Below, one piece after another: positions 47,131 to 57,659 of a stretch of 64,000 bases of DNA; the first letter of the stretch is position 1; each line of letters begins with the position of its first letter. The position numbers and the translations under genes are program-made. The DNA comes from Oscarella lobularis (taxonomy: Eukaryota > Porifera > Homoscleromorpha > Homosclerophorida > Oscarellidae): positions 2,931,747 to 2,995,746 of the forward strand of contig NC_089179.1 of NCBI RefSeq assembly GCF_947507565.1, in the 5' to 3' direction. The notes beneath the pieces are model-generated. The model was not told the DNA's origin. It saw only the letters and a list, made by a program, of their open reading frames with translations, and did not search any database.

Positions 47131-47550
47131 TGTCGCAATTGTTTCTTCTTCACGTTTCTGTCGCTCTTATCGCCGTCGTTTCGCCGTCTCGCCCACAAAA
47201 TCCGCTCTCAATTCGAACGCTTAGTCTTTTGACGTCTCAGCTAGGCCTCAAAGTAACCGCGGGTAATTGATTGTTTAGACGAACGACGAACGCGACGCAG
47301 GCGTCACCGATGCGCCAAATGGGTCCTCTGGCACGCACCAAAGTGAGCGTGAAATAGAGCCGTTATTATTTACAGAATCTAAGTTTCTCACGCAGATGCA
47401 AAAAGAGATGCGACGGTTATTTCTCAATGGGCAATTTTTGTGCCGGTTGTTGGCGGGGTTCTCGTCGTTTTCTTTATTGCACTTTCTCTCGATCGTTCGA
47501 CTCGTTCCGTCGTCCGTACATCAAAGAAGAGTGAAAATCAACTAATTGTC
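47131..47550 (+). CDS. Signal-peptide and single-TM exons upstream of the lectin gene
   Basis: ATG 47131 starts a clear signal peptide (MSQLFLLHVSVALIAVVSP). Further on, QWAIFVPVVGGVLVVFFIAL (about 47426-47485) is a strong membrane helix followed by a short basic tail (DRSTRSVVRTSKKSENQ). The frame runs on without a stop into the signal peptide at 47551, so either it is a separate small type I membrane protein or an upstream promoter/exon set of the lectin gene. A decayed copy of the first exon lies at about 35350-35450. Confidence 0.4.
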
Positions 47551-50100
47551 ATGTTGTTGTTGAGGATTTTTCTCGCCGTCGTCACCATTGCCAGAGTCGA
47601 AGGGCAAGGCTCATTCGCACCTGATAGTTGCGGGATAGCTCGCTGTCAAGGTAACGTCAATCTCTTTGCTGGAGTTACTGTACTCGATGATTTTAGATTG
47701 CCCGCTTCCTTTTGAGTGCACGTCCCGTTCTTCGTGTCTCTTCATTTCGTTGATGTCGTTAAATTGGTTTGACGCGGAAGCTGAGTGCTTCAATCACTAG
47801 ACGTCACGTCAACATCTGGGTTTTCAACATGTGTTTATAGTAATTGTACATCAAACTCCTTTAGCTCCGGCAACTGCACGGCGCGTTTGGTACGAGTGTA
47901 CAGGAAACGAATACAGTATTCGTTTCCTGTCGCATCAGTGACATTAGCTCCATTGGCGAGCGTTACATATCAAGTCATCCTTTTGGTGAAGGTCTCGTCA
48001 TTCGAATGGGGGACTCGTGGGAGCATTCGTGTATCCTTTATTCGGACCATGCTCACGCTACCCTGTGCAGACATTTTGGATATATATTTCTCGCGATCAG
48101 TGGAGCTCTAGGAAGACCTTTTTATTCCGGTGTTTTCATCAGCTGCGACCGGGGCGCGACGTCGGCAGACGAGTGCACTATTACTGAATTTCAAAATAAG
48201 CGTTGTCATGTCTTTAATATGTTTTGTCATACATTAGACCCTAACGAGAAATTGCGACTTGTCGACGGTTGGCGTGAGAGCGATGGAAGAGTCGAAATCT
48301 ATTTCAATGCATCATCATCGGGCGTCGTGTGCGGAGACGAATGGAATTTAGACGATGCGAATGCCGTCTGTCGTCAGTTAGGCTATAAGAGTGCCGTGGA
48401 CGTCTCTTCGAGGCGCCGAGGCTCCCTGTCGTTGAGTGACAGAACGATGCATTATGCGCGCTGCCGAGGAAACGAAACATTATTTAAAGATTGCAAGAAA
48501 CAGCCCAGTCGATCTTGTGCAAAGGAAGCAGAAGTGACGTGCAAAGAGAACCTATGTACACAGACATCACGATTAGGTATTGATGAGATGTTTGATTTAG
48601 ATTGTCCCCGAGGATGGTACCTCTATGCCGATTATTGCTATATCGTTTCCAATAACACCCTCACTTTTGCTGACACTGAGTGGGATAAGGGATGTAGTTC
48701 CAAGAGTCTTGTCAGCATTAGCAGTCCTCACGAACAAGCTTTTGTGTTGTCTCTCCTCCCAGACGAAGATGCCAACTTCTGGATCGGCTTGAAGCGAAAG
48801 AATGCGGATGGATTTCACTGGGTCAATGGAGATCAAATAACGTGCGTCTACAGTACATGTCTTTACGTAGTGGAACTCGTTGTTCTAACATTTGTGTGCA
48901 GGTATGTTTCTTGGGCTAACGGAGAACCGACTTTTATCAATCGTCGTGAGTGCGTTGCTATCGACTCTACCACTGGCTATTGGAGAACGGTCGACTGCTT
49001 TCTCAAATTGAAAAGAGTGTGCAATTAAGAAACCTCTCGGTGAGCTTTAGCAGCAAGATTAATTCTACGTTTTTTAAGTAACGTGGTGTTCTAGTCGATT
49101 TCAGCAACAGAGTACGGCAACCTGAACCGCTTTTCAATGATAAGTGTCCAAATGATGAGCTTTACTTAATTCAACGAAGCCTGCTATTATTTGTCTAAAG
49201 ACGACGATCAGCCGGAGTCGCAGACACTTGCGGATCAGAAGTGCAAAAGCCGTGGAGCTGAACTAGCTTCCATAAGCAGCATTCGCGAAAACGCCTTTGT
49301 TGCAAAGGAAACCTCAGCGAATGCCAGACAGAAGTATTGGATTGGATTGGTTTACGACATTACCTCGAGTACGTTTTCATGGCGTTACGGCCCACCCGTT
49401 GTCTCTTTCACTCGGTGGGCCAGATATGAGCCAGAGCTCCTAAGAGGTGAGTGCGTCACATTTGGATTCGACGGAAACGGCTTTACTTGGTCAGTTTCAA
49501 ACTGCTCTACCAAAGCTGGGTACATCTGCGAAAGTGAGTTTGTCGGCTCTAGGAAGTTGCATTTGACAACTATGCTTTTTCTAGGAATGCTGGCGAACTC
49601 AAGTGTCGGATTGAAGTCCACTTCTTTTCCAATCTGTTAGTGTTCTTTCGACTGAAATGGTTTCTCTTTCTTGGAATGGTTTTTAGATATTTACACGTGT
49701 CCGAATGATTGGACGAAGATTGGCAACCGGTGCTTCAAACGACTCGACGGTTTCAAGACGTGGCGAAAGTCCTTGTCTGACTGCCGACGTTTGGGACAAG
49801 GCAAAGGCTCTCTCGTGAGCATTCGCTCTGTTCAAGAACAGAGCGCTCTTTGTAAATTGCTCAGCACGAACGACGCTTGGATTGGTCTAAATGACATTAA
49901 CAGAGAAGGCTTCTATGTTTGGGAGGACGGCTCTCCGCTTGCCTATGTGAACTCGAGTTTACCATGCAGAAAGAATTGCAGGAATTTCACACAGTTGCGT
50001 AGCAACGAATGAAGGAGGGGTTTGGAAAGCAAGTAATTGTATTGAAGAGAAGCAAAGTGTGTGCGTTATTCCAACATTTTCTGGTAAGAATAGGCCGCAT
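47551..50100 (+). CDS. C-type lectin / SRCR multidomain receptor, unit A
   Basis: ATG 47551 gives a signal peptide (MLLLRIFLAVVTIARVEG). Parts in order: a partial CLECT-like exon (FECTSRSSCLFISLMSLNWF, 47707), a first SRCR half (FEWG near 48005, SGVFISCDRG), a full SRCR domain (KLRLVDGWRESDGRVEIYF to EAEVTCKE, about 48250-48547; cysteine pattern VVCGDEW, AVCRQLGY, HYARCRGNE, DCKKQ), a CLECT (WYLYADYCYIV, FWIGLKR, WVNGD, WANGEP, 48600-49026) with a 60 bp in-frame intron at 48841-48900, a second CLECT (49190-49535; YWIGLVYD, CVTFGF) and a third (49685-50090; CPNDWTKIGNRCF, AWIGLND). An EGF-like start follows at 50146. Frame changes near 48000 and 49175 may be introns or breaks. Such receptors serve adhesion or microbe recognition. 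Confidence 0.65.
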
Positions 50101-50139
50101 TATTTGTTTACCATTATAGTGACGCACTCCTTTACCTAA

Positions 50140-50232
50140 TTAGTTTTCGATGAGTGCTTGAATAAGTCCGATAATTGCCACGAAATTTCAGCAAAGGGGT
50201 GCGCAACGACCTTTTTTTCGTGCAAAGGTATA
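50140..50232 (+). pseudogene. Calcium-binding EGF-like exon fragment
   Basis: After an acceptor-like TTAG, the frame reads FDECLNKSDNCHEIS then GCATTFFSCKG: the D-E-C-x6-C opening of a calcium-binding EGF module. It may be the last exon piece of unit A or a stray remnant. Confidence 0.35.
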
Positions 50233-50522
50233 TGCATGCTAAAGTCGTTCCACACCTTTTGGCTATCGTGTAGTTGGGACCCTTTTCGCGTACTTTGGAG
50301 ACAGTAGATCCATATACCGCTTTGGCCTTAGTTCTTCCTTATTGTCCTCACCAATGTTTCCGCACGGTCATAATGGTGTCACCGGATGAGACGTAGTAAT
50401 GTCTTTTTCAGTTAGTATGAAAGAGAATGATCTCGATTAACGCATTCGATAATTGCCAAAAATTCGGTACTCTTTGAAACTCAGTTATAAAATTACAGAT
50501 TCATATTTAGAAACATATTTAA

Positions 50523-52794
50523 ATGAAAGTGCTTTTGAAAGTAGCTAGGAATCGCTTAATTAATGCCCTGGCTCGAATAATGACGTCTCATATTTTGACC
50601 GAGCCGAAAGTTTGGCAATCTCTTAAAAGACAAGGAAGAAACTCGGGCAAAAACAGTTTCTATTTACAGCTTTCATGCAACCAAGGTAAGCGAATTACAT
50701 GCATGTTCTCCAAAAATTGGAGAATTATGAATTCCCCTAGTAATCTACCCTGCGTGTTTCGTGTGTTCAATGATTTAATTTAGACTGTCTGCCACCTTTC
50801 AAGTGCACTGCTCGTTTTTCGTGTCTCTTTATTTCGTCCTCGTCTTTGACCTGGTTTGACGCGGAAACGGAGTGCTCCAATCTCGGAGCGTCTCTCTTCT
50901 CTACCGGAACCAAACAAGACGTATCGGATCTTGAGGTTCATCTTCGGAATGTTGCGCGTAATCATTGGCCCGGATTTAAGAGAAAAGAACTATTTCTTGG
51001 TCTAATGCGCACGTCTACTGCAGCAAACGAATTTCAGTATAACTATCGATGATCCGACGGGTTTCCCTTCAAAAGTGATGCCTCCGGATGGGATCATTCG
51101 AAAAGTCCTCTGTGTGCGACGGTCACTGTACAACGCCTCGAAGACAGGCAGGGCCATTTCTTTTTCAGAGCAGCGCGAATTCATTTGCCAGAAACTACCT
51201 AAAAGCCAACGTAAGACCCACGCATTATTGTAAGGAATTTTCTTTTTAATTATCTAATTATGTAATTAGCGTATATTATTTTTCGTCGGACGGGAGTAAC
51301 TCCTTATCGCCTGCGCCTCAATATGTTTCACGTTGTGGCTTGGACACCCGTTTGCCAACGAATAGTCACAAAGCGAGTCGCATGTCGGTGGGAGTCTGCG
51401 AAAAAATGGGCTACATTGAGTATAGCGGATTCACGTTTGGCAGAAGAGGATATGATTCTTGTCGTGTCAGTGACGTTAACTCAATTGTCGTGCGTTTATC
51501 AGAAAGGTATAGCATCGAGATTCGAATGGGGGGCTCGTACGTGGAGGAAGCTGTGTGACATGGTTCGGCCCCGCGCCTATGCCTACGGCGATCTTCTGTG
51601 CAGAAGTTTAGGATACGATGGAGGCATTCAACGTGGCAGGTCATTATATGATGATACAGAGCCGCTTACTTCCGGTGTTTTCATAAGCTGTGCCAATTAA
51701 AGGCGCGAAGTCAATCGAAGAGTGCACTTTTGCGGAATAAGATGTGTTACCCTGACGTCTTTCTTTGTAAAAACGTAAACCGTGGCGGGAAAGTACGACT
51801 TGTTGACGGTTGGCGTGAGAGCGAGGGAGTAGTCGAAATCTATTTGGATAAATCGTGGGGCGTTATGTGCGGCGACGAATGGGAAATAGGCGATTCTAAC
51901 GTCGTTTGTCGTCGGTTAGGCTACAAAAAAGCTTTGGCAGTCACGAGGCCTTCTTTCACTGAGCGAGAACACGACGTATTACACGCGTTGCAAAAGAGAA
52001 AAAGAGTCCCTGGGAGATTGCGGGAAACTGCGCAATTGCACCAAGGAAGCGGAAGTGACTTGCAAAGAGAACGAATGTAAAAGAAACGAGTGATTAATTA
52101 AGCAATGATGAGATAGTTAATTTAGATTGCCCCCAAGGATGGCACTTCTATGCCGACTATTGCTATACCGTTTCTACTAGTTCTTACGCCTTTGATGACA
52201 CTACGTGGGATATAAGGGATGCAGTTCCAAGAAGAGCCTTGTCAGCATCGGCAATGCTCACGAGCAGGCTTTTGTGTTGTCTCTCCTCGCTGAATTAGAT
52301 ACCGACGTCTGGATTGGCTTGACACGAATGGATAGTGATGAATACCGCTGGCTGAATGGAGATGTAATGACGTATATGTATTGTTACACTGTGGTACTGA
52401 TTATTTACACTGTCTCTGCAGGTATGCAATGTGGGCTATTGGAGAACCGGGTTTTAGCAATCGTCCTGAGTGTGTTGCGATCGACTCTCGCACTGGCTAC
52501 TGGAAGACGGTCGACTGCTTAGATCTCAAGTTAAAAGACTATGCAAACATGCTCTTGGTAATCTATTGCAGCTTAATTAAACCGTTCTACCAGTTCCTTG
52601 TGGTTCCTAGGTGATTTTAGCAACGCAGTGCGCCGACGTAAACGATCTTTCCTTCGTCACTGTCGACAGGATGAGCTTTACTTCAACGGCGCCTGCTACT
52701 ATTTGTCTAAAGGCAACGATAAGCCAGAGCCGCTCTCATACGCGGATAAACAGTGCAAAAGGCGTGGGGCTCATCTCGTTTCAATAAGCAGCAT
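50523..52794 (+). pseudogene. C-type lectin / SRCR receptor, unit B (partial, decayed tandem copy)
   Basis: Repeats the order of unit A: CLECT opening (FKCTARFSCLFISSSSLTWF, DAETECSNLGASLFS, 50800-51045), a partial SRCR (WRKLCDMVRPRAYAYGDLLC, SGVFISCAN, 51540-51700), a full SRCR (RLVDGWRESEGVVEIYL, VMCGDEWEIGDSNVVCRRLGY, 51795-52080), a CLECT (HFYADYCYTV at 52143, VWIGLTRMD, WAIGEP, 52143-52545) and the start of another (ELYFNGACYYLSKGNDKPE, 52671). Several joins need frame changes and there are early stops (51700, 52078), and the last CLECT is replaced after SISSMHS by a kinase-tail segment at about 52795. Confidence 0.65.
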
Positions 52795-53045
52795 GCATTC
52801 ACGTACGCGGAAGCTGCATGGGAAATCTTCTCGAAGCAGAAAACCCTTTCAAATACATCGATCTTGATGCTGAATCTTTGTATCCTTTTTCGGACATGGA
52901 AGCGAAGGAGTCGGAGGAGGTATCAGGAAGCGTTGGCGAGACTTTTGAAGTCGACTCTTCAAGTGGCACGACACGCGCCGGCGACGGGACGGGGATTAGG
53001 TATGTGGGTTGCGACTCATTGGTAATGAGAGAAAGTACAGTCTGA
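52795..53045 (+). pseudogene. Transplanted receptor tyrosine kinase tail fragment
   Basis: The segment encodes NLLEAENPFKYIDLDAESLYP, matching the RTK tail KLLEAENPNKYINFDAASLYP (38301-38363) with the same flanking nucleotides (GGAAGCTG, CTCCTCGAAGCAGAAAACCC). It then diverges into an acidic tail ending at 53045. The junction with CLECT sequence is sharp, near CATTCACG at 52796. Confidence 0.75.
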
Positions 53046-53257
53046 ACCGCGGTTCGTGCCGATCATGCATGGTGACTGCTGCTTACTACTGTGATGCTTT
53101 ATAGTAATCTGTTGTGATGTGTCTTTTAGTTAGTGTATCGATTTGACTGTAGACGTAGGATTCTGTTTCTTATTGTGGCCGTTTTTGATCATTTTAGTCC
53201 TAGCAGCAGTCTATATCTCGATGTTTTAGCTACAGCACATAGCTTCAGCGTAGTTAT

Positions 53258-53545
53258 ATCCGGGGGCCTTAAATCTGCCGGGACCCAAATTTTGCTCGCC
53301 GTCATATGCTGTTTCGCGAGCGCCTTTTCGTTTCAACAATGGTTGGATTGGTTCGTCGCTAATGTAAGGCAAGCATTAATGGGTAGACAGCGGTAGCGTA
53401 GTTTCTGGGGCTCCGAACAACTTGATTGTTCGTCGCATTATGTGGTGGCTCATGCTCGGAGTCCCTCCTTTTCCCCATACAGCATTAAGTCCTTTGTCCC
53501 GAATCCCGCTTTGAGTCTCCAGAGCGAACGGCCGGTCGCGGGGGC
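53258..53545. repeat. Dispersed repeat family, copy 3 (diverged)
   Basis: Shares GCTGTTTCGCGAGCGCCTTTT, ATGGTTGGATTGGTTCGTCG and GTAAGGCAAGC with 38705-38775 and the corresponding part of 34560-34640. More diverged than the other two. Confidence 0.6.
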
Positions 53546-53559
53546 CCTCTTCCGGGCTT

Positions 53560-54425
53560 CGGTACGTTTCGGAGACTGATAGAGCTTAGATATGAAAAGT
53601 TTGCATTTATGGATAGAGTGATGGGATAGAATTACTATAGAACGATGTTTGTTACTTTCGAAGCGCAGCGCGTCGCGACAGCTAGTTGAAAGTCCTTGCA
53701 ATTATCGATCATCGCATGCAATTATCGATCATCGCATATGTCGCTGGATCTCGTGCAGCAGCAGACGGTCAGCTCGCATCGAAGTACAATGACGAAGTCC
53801 AACGCGCCATTGGCTTTGCGGTACGTTTCCAATCTCAGTTCTACGAAGTCCACTTTTTGAGGCAGGCCTTTTTTGAAGAATAACAGCTTTCGGTAATCAG
53901 AGGACGATTTATTATATGGTTTTATTGACGTCAACGGTTGCAACTCTAGGTAAGTTGTAATAATCATTTCTAATAAACATGGTGTACATAATAACGCTCT
54001 TTTAGCTTGCTGGCTGTTACGGAAGCCTCTTCTCAAGTGATTCAAGTACAACACAACATGACGAAAGAGGCAGTTTAGGAACCACAGTTGTAATTGGTAC
54101 CCTATCGAGCCTAAGACTTTAGAGAGATTATTGATCCGTTCCAGTGCAACCTTCATTTGGTTTCAATTACTAAATTGGGTTTCCTCTTGTCTAAAGGGCC
54201 TCATGAAGGTCTGAATTGATTTTATCCACATCTCATGACCCAACCCGCTCTGCCTTTGGCTTTGCTTAATTAAAGTCAAAATGACTTTATATACAGGCTA
54301 TCGAAATTTGCTTGCCGAAGCCGAAGTACTGCCCCATTTTCACACTTATGTATGTGTAAGTTGTGCAACTGCTCAAGCCACGCCCAGGCTAGCAGTATAT
54401 AAAGACGGGGAGCTCACTCACTTCG
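53560..54425. other. Intergenic with short repeats
   Basis: 53690-53770 (AGTTGAAAGTC, ATTATCGATCATCGCAT twice in tandem, GTCGCTGGATCTCGTGCA) recurs at 63430-63490. The rest shows nothing recognisable. Confidence 0.4.
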
Positions 54426-54429
54426 TCAC

Positions 54430-54545
54430 TCGCTCTCTTCGGAGAGGATGCTCGGGTACCGATGATCAGCTCTATAGAGCTCGAAACCGGTCTACAGAGT
54501 CGAGCATAGGGAGACGAGAGTCTCGTCCAAGATTGAGCGGGTGGC
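54430..54545 (+). ncRNA. Highly structured segment 5' of the tandem array (possible degenerate hammerhead-like fold)
   Basis: Visible hairpins: CTCTC-TTCG-GAGAG (54441-54454, a UUCG tetraloop), AGCTC-TATA-GAGCT, and GACGAG-AGT-CTCGTC. An outer stem ATGCTCG/CGAGCAT encloses GTA, CCGATGA, the TATA hairpin, C, GAAA, CCGG, TC, TAC. That order equals a type I hammerhead (stem I, CUGANGA, stem II, GAAA, very short stem III, GUC cleavage site, stem I) but with C for the invariant U4 and unpaired bases at the base of stem II. Transcription and activity are unproven. Confidence 0.3.
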
Positions 54546-54587
54546 TTAGTGAGTGAGCAAAATCCTCTATTTCTACCTGATGTGGAC

Positions 54588-57380
54588 GAAGAATCTGCAA
54601 AACAAAGTTCGAGAGAGCTTCTCGCAGATGACAAAGGCCGCCGAAGAAGACATCTGCTGTGGACAAGAGATTCGAAAGAATCTCTCCACTATAACAAGAG
54701 CAGGTAGCGTTTCCGAAGAAATCTGCATAAGAAAAGCTCGAAAGAGCTTTGGCGGTTCGAGAGAACCTTGGCAGATGACAAAGGCCGTCGAAAAAGAGAG
54801 ATCTGCTGTGGACAAGAGATTCGAAAGAATCTCTCCACTATAACAAGAGCAGGTAGCGTTTCCGAAGAAATCTGCATAAGAAAAGCTCGAAAGAGCTTTG
54901 GCGGTTCGAGAGAACCTTGGCAGATGACAAAGGCCGTCGAAAAAGAGAGATCTGCTGTGGACAAGAGATTCGAAAGAATCTCTCCACTATAACAAGAGCA
55001 GGTAGCGTTTCCGAAGAAATCTGCATCAGCAAAGCTCGAAAGAGCTTTTGCGGTTCGAGAGAATCTTGGCAGATGACAAAGGCCGACGAAGAAGACATCT
55101 GCTGTGGACAAGAGATTCGAAAGAATCTCTCCACTATAACAAGAGCAGATAGCGTTTCCGAAGAAATCTGCATCAGCAAAGCTCGAAAGAGCTTTGGCGG
55201 TTCGAGAGAACCTTGGCAGATGACAAAGGCCGTCGAAAAAGAGAGATCTGCTGTGGACAAGAGATTCGAAAGAATCTCTCCACTATAACAAGAGTAGGTA
55301 GCGTTTCCGAAGAAATCTGCATAAGAAAAGCTCGAAAGAGCTTTGGCGGTTCGAGAGAACCTTGGCAGATGACAAAGGCCGTCGAAAAAGAGAGATCTGC
55401 TGTGGACAAGAGATTCGAAAGAATCTCTCCACTATAACAAGAGCAGGTAGCGTTTCCGAAGAAATCTGCATAAGAAAAGCTCGAAAGAGCTTTGGCGGTT
55501 CGAGAGAACCTTGGCAGATGACAAAGGCCGTCGAAAAAGAGAGATCTGCTGTGGACAAGAGATTCGAAAGAATCTCTCCACTATAACAAGAGCAGGTAGC
55601 GTTTCCGAAGAAATCTGCATCAGCAAAGCTCGAAAGAGCTTTTGCGGTTCGAGAGAATCTTGGCAGATGACAAAGGCCGACGAAGAAGACATCTGCTGTG
55701 GACAAGAGATTCGAAAGAATCTCTCCACTATAACAAGAGCAGGTAGCGTTTCCGAAGAAATCTGCATAAGAAAAGCTCGAAAGAGCTTTGGCGGTTCGAG
55801 AGAACCTTGGCAGATGACAAAGGCCGTCGAAAAAGAGAGATCTGCTGTGGACAAGAGATTCGAAAGAATCTCTCCACTATAACAAGAGCAGGTAGCGTTT
55901 CCGAAGAAATCTGCATCAGCAAAGCTCGAAAGAGCTTTTGCGGTTCGAGAGAATCTTGGCAGATGACAAAGGCCGACGAAGAAGACATCTGCTGTGGACA
56001 AGAGATTCGAAAGAATCTCTCCACTATAACAAGAGCAGATAGCGTTTCCGAAGAAATCTGCATCAGCAAAGCTCGAAAGAGCTTTGGCGGTTCGAGAGAA
56101 CCTTGGCAGATGACAAAGGCCGTCGAAAAAGAGAGATCTGCTGTGGACAAGAGATTCGAAAGAATCTCTCCACTATAACAAGAGTAGGTAGCGTTTCCGA
56201 AGAAATCTGCATAAGAAAAGCTCGAAAGAGCTTTGGCGGTTCGAGAGAACCTTGGCAGATGACAAAGGCCGTCGAAAAAGAGAGATCTGCTGTGGACAAG
56301 AGATTCGAAAGAATCTCTCCACTATAACAAGAGCAGGTAGCGTTTCCGAAGAAATCTGCATAAGAAAAGCTCGAAAGAGCTTTGGCGGTTCGAGAGAACC
56401 TTGGCAGATGACAAAGGCCGTCGAAAAAGAGAGATCTGCTGTGGACAAGAGATTCGAAAGAATCTCTCCACTATAACAAGAGCAGGTAGCGTTTCCGAAG
56501 AAATCTGCATCAGCAAAGCTCGAAAGAGCTTTTGCGGTTCGAGAGAATCTTGGCAGATGACAAAGGCCGACGAAGAAGACATCTGCTGTGGACAAGAGAT
56601 TCGAAAGAATCTCTCCACTATAACAAGAGCAGATAGCGTTTCCGAAGAAATCTGCATCAGCAAAGCTCGAAAGAGCTTTGGCGGTTCGAGAGAACCTTGG
56701 CAGATGACAAAGGCCGTCGAAAAAGAGAGATCTGCTGTGGACAAGAGATTCGAAAGAATCTCTCCACTATAACAAGAGTAGGTAGCGTTTCCGAAGAAAT
56801 CTGCATAAGAAAAGCTCGAAAGAGCTTTGGCGGTTCGAGAGAACCTTGGCAGATGACAAAGGCCGTCGAAAAAGAGAGATCTGCTGTGGACAAGAGATTC
56901 GAAAGAATCTCTCCACTATAACAAGAGCAGGTAGCGTTTCCGAAGAAATCTGCATAAGAAAAGCTCGAAAGAGCTTTGGCGGTTCGAGAGAACCTTGGCA
57001 GATGACAAAGGCCGTCGAAAAAGAGAGATCTGCTGTGGACAAGAGATTCGAAAGAATCTCTCCACTATAACAAGAGCAGGTAGCGTTTCCGAAGAAATCT
57101 GCATCAGCAAAGCTCGAAAGAGCTTTGGCGGTTCGAGAGAACCTTGGCAGATGACAAAGTCCGACGAAGAAGACATCATCTGTGGACAAGAGATTCGAAA
57201 GAATCTCTCCACTATAACAAGAGCAGATAGCGTTTCCGAAGAAATCTGCATCAGCAAAGCTCGAAAGAGCTTTGGCGGTTCGAGAGAACCTTGGCAGATG
57301 ACAAAGGCCGACGAAGAAGAGATCTGCTTTGGTCAAGAGATTCGAAAGAATCTCTCCACTATAACAAGAGCAGATACCGT
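54588..57380. repeat. 19-unit tandem array of a 147/149 bp unit with GNRA-type hairpins
   Basis: Near-identical units repeat head to tail; the landmark CTCTCCACTATAACAAGAG recurs at 147 or 149 bp spacing. Two unit types differ at GCCGTCGAAAAAGAGAG (149) versus GCCGACGAAGAAGAC (147). Every unit has three perfect hairpins with GNRA loops: AAAGCTC-GAAA-GAGCTTT, GGTTC-GAGA-GAACC and AGAGATTC-GAAA-GAATCTCT. The first two are enclosed by ATCTGC/GCAGAT (a three-way junction) and the third by GTGG/CCAC. The first unit (54588-54640) and the last two are diverged. Long frames on both strands are by-products of the unit; unit length 149 shifts frame, so protein coding is unlikely. It may be a satellite or a transcribed structured RNA array. 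Confidence 0.85.
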
Positions 57381-57659
57381 GGCGAGTCGGATGGAGACAA
57401 AGTCGTTTGGTTGCCTATCTTATCTTATTGGTAACCACCACCTAACAATGTTCCTCTTTTGTGAAGAAGCTTCGCGGTTTCTTGGAAAGAACTACCTTGG
57501 AGGCAATCGCAAACAAAACACGTGAGCTTTAGCGTGAGTTTGTAGGAGTCGCAGTCGAACAGTAGTAGCCGAAATGACGCGAGGCGTAGAGAGTGCCCAG
57601 ACGAACTGAGCTTCGCTTTTACGCGGCTTTTTCTCTCAAACTCAATGGAAGACAGTGTG

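Noticed and set aside
54588-57380. Long open frames on both strands across the tandem array as a repetitive protein
   Set aside because: The 149 bp unit shifts the frame at each copy, frames are open on both strands equally, and conserved features are nucleotide palindromes rather than a codon pattern.
54588-57380. CRISPR array
   Set aside because: Units are contiguous 147/149 bp repeats with no unique spacers, in an animal-type genome.
54588-57380. Hammerhead cores inside each array unit (CAGATGA followed by CGAAA)
   Set aside because: The core has A at the invariant U, no proper stem II, and the 147 bp units have GAAG in place of GAAA.
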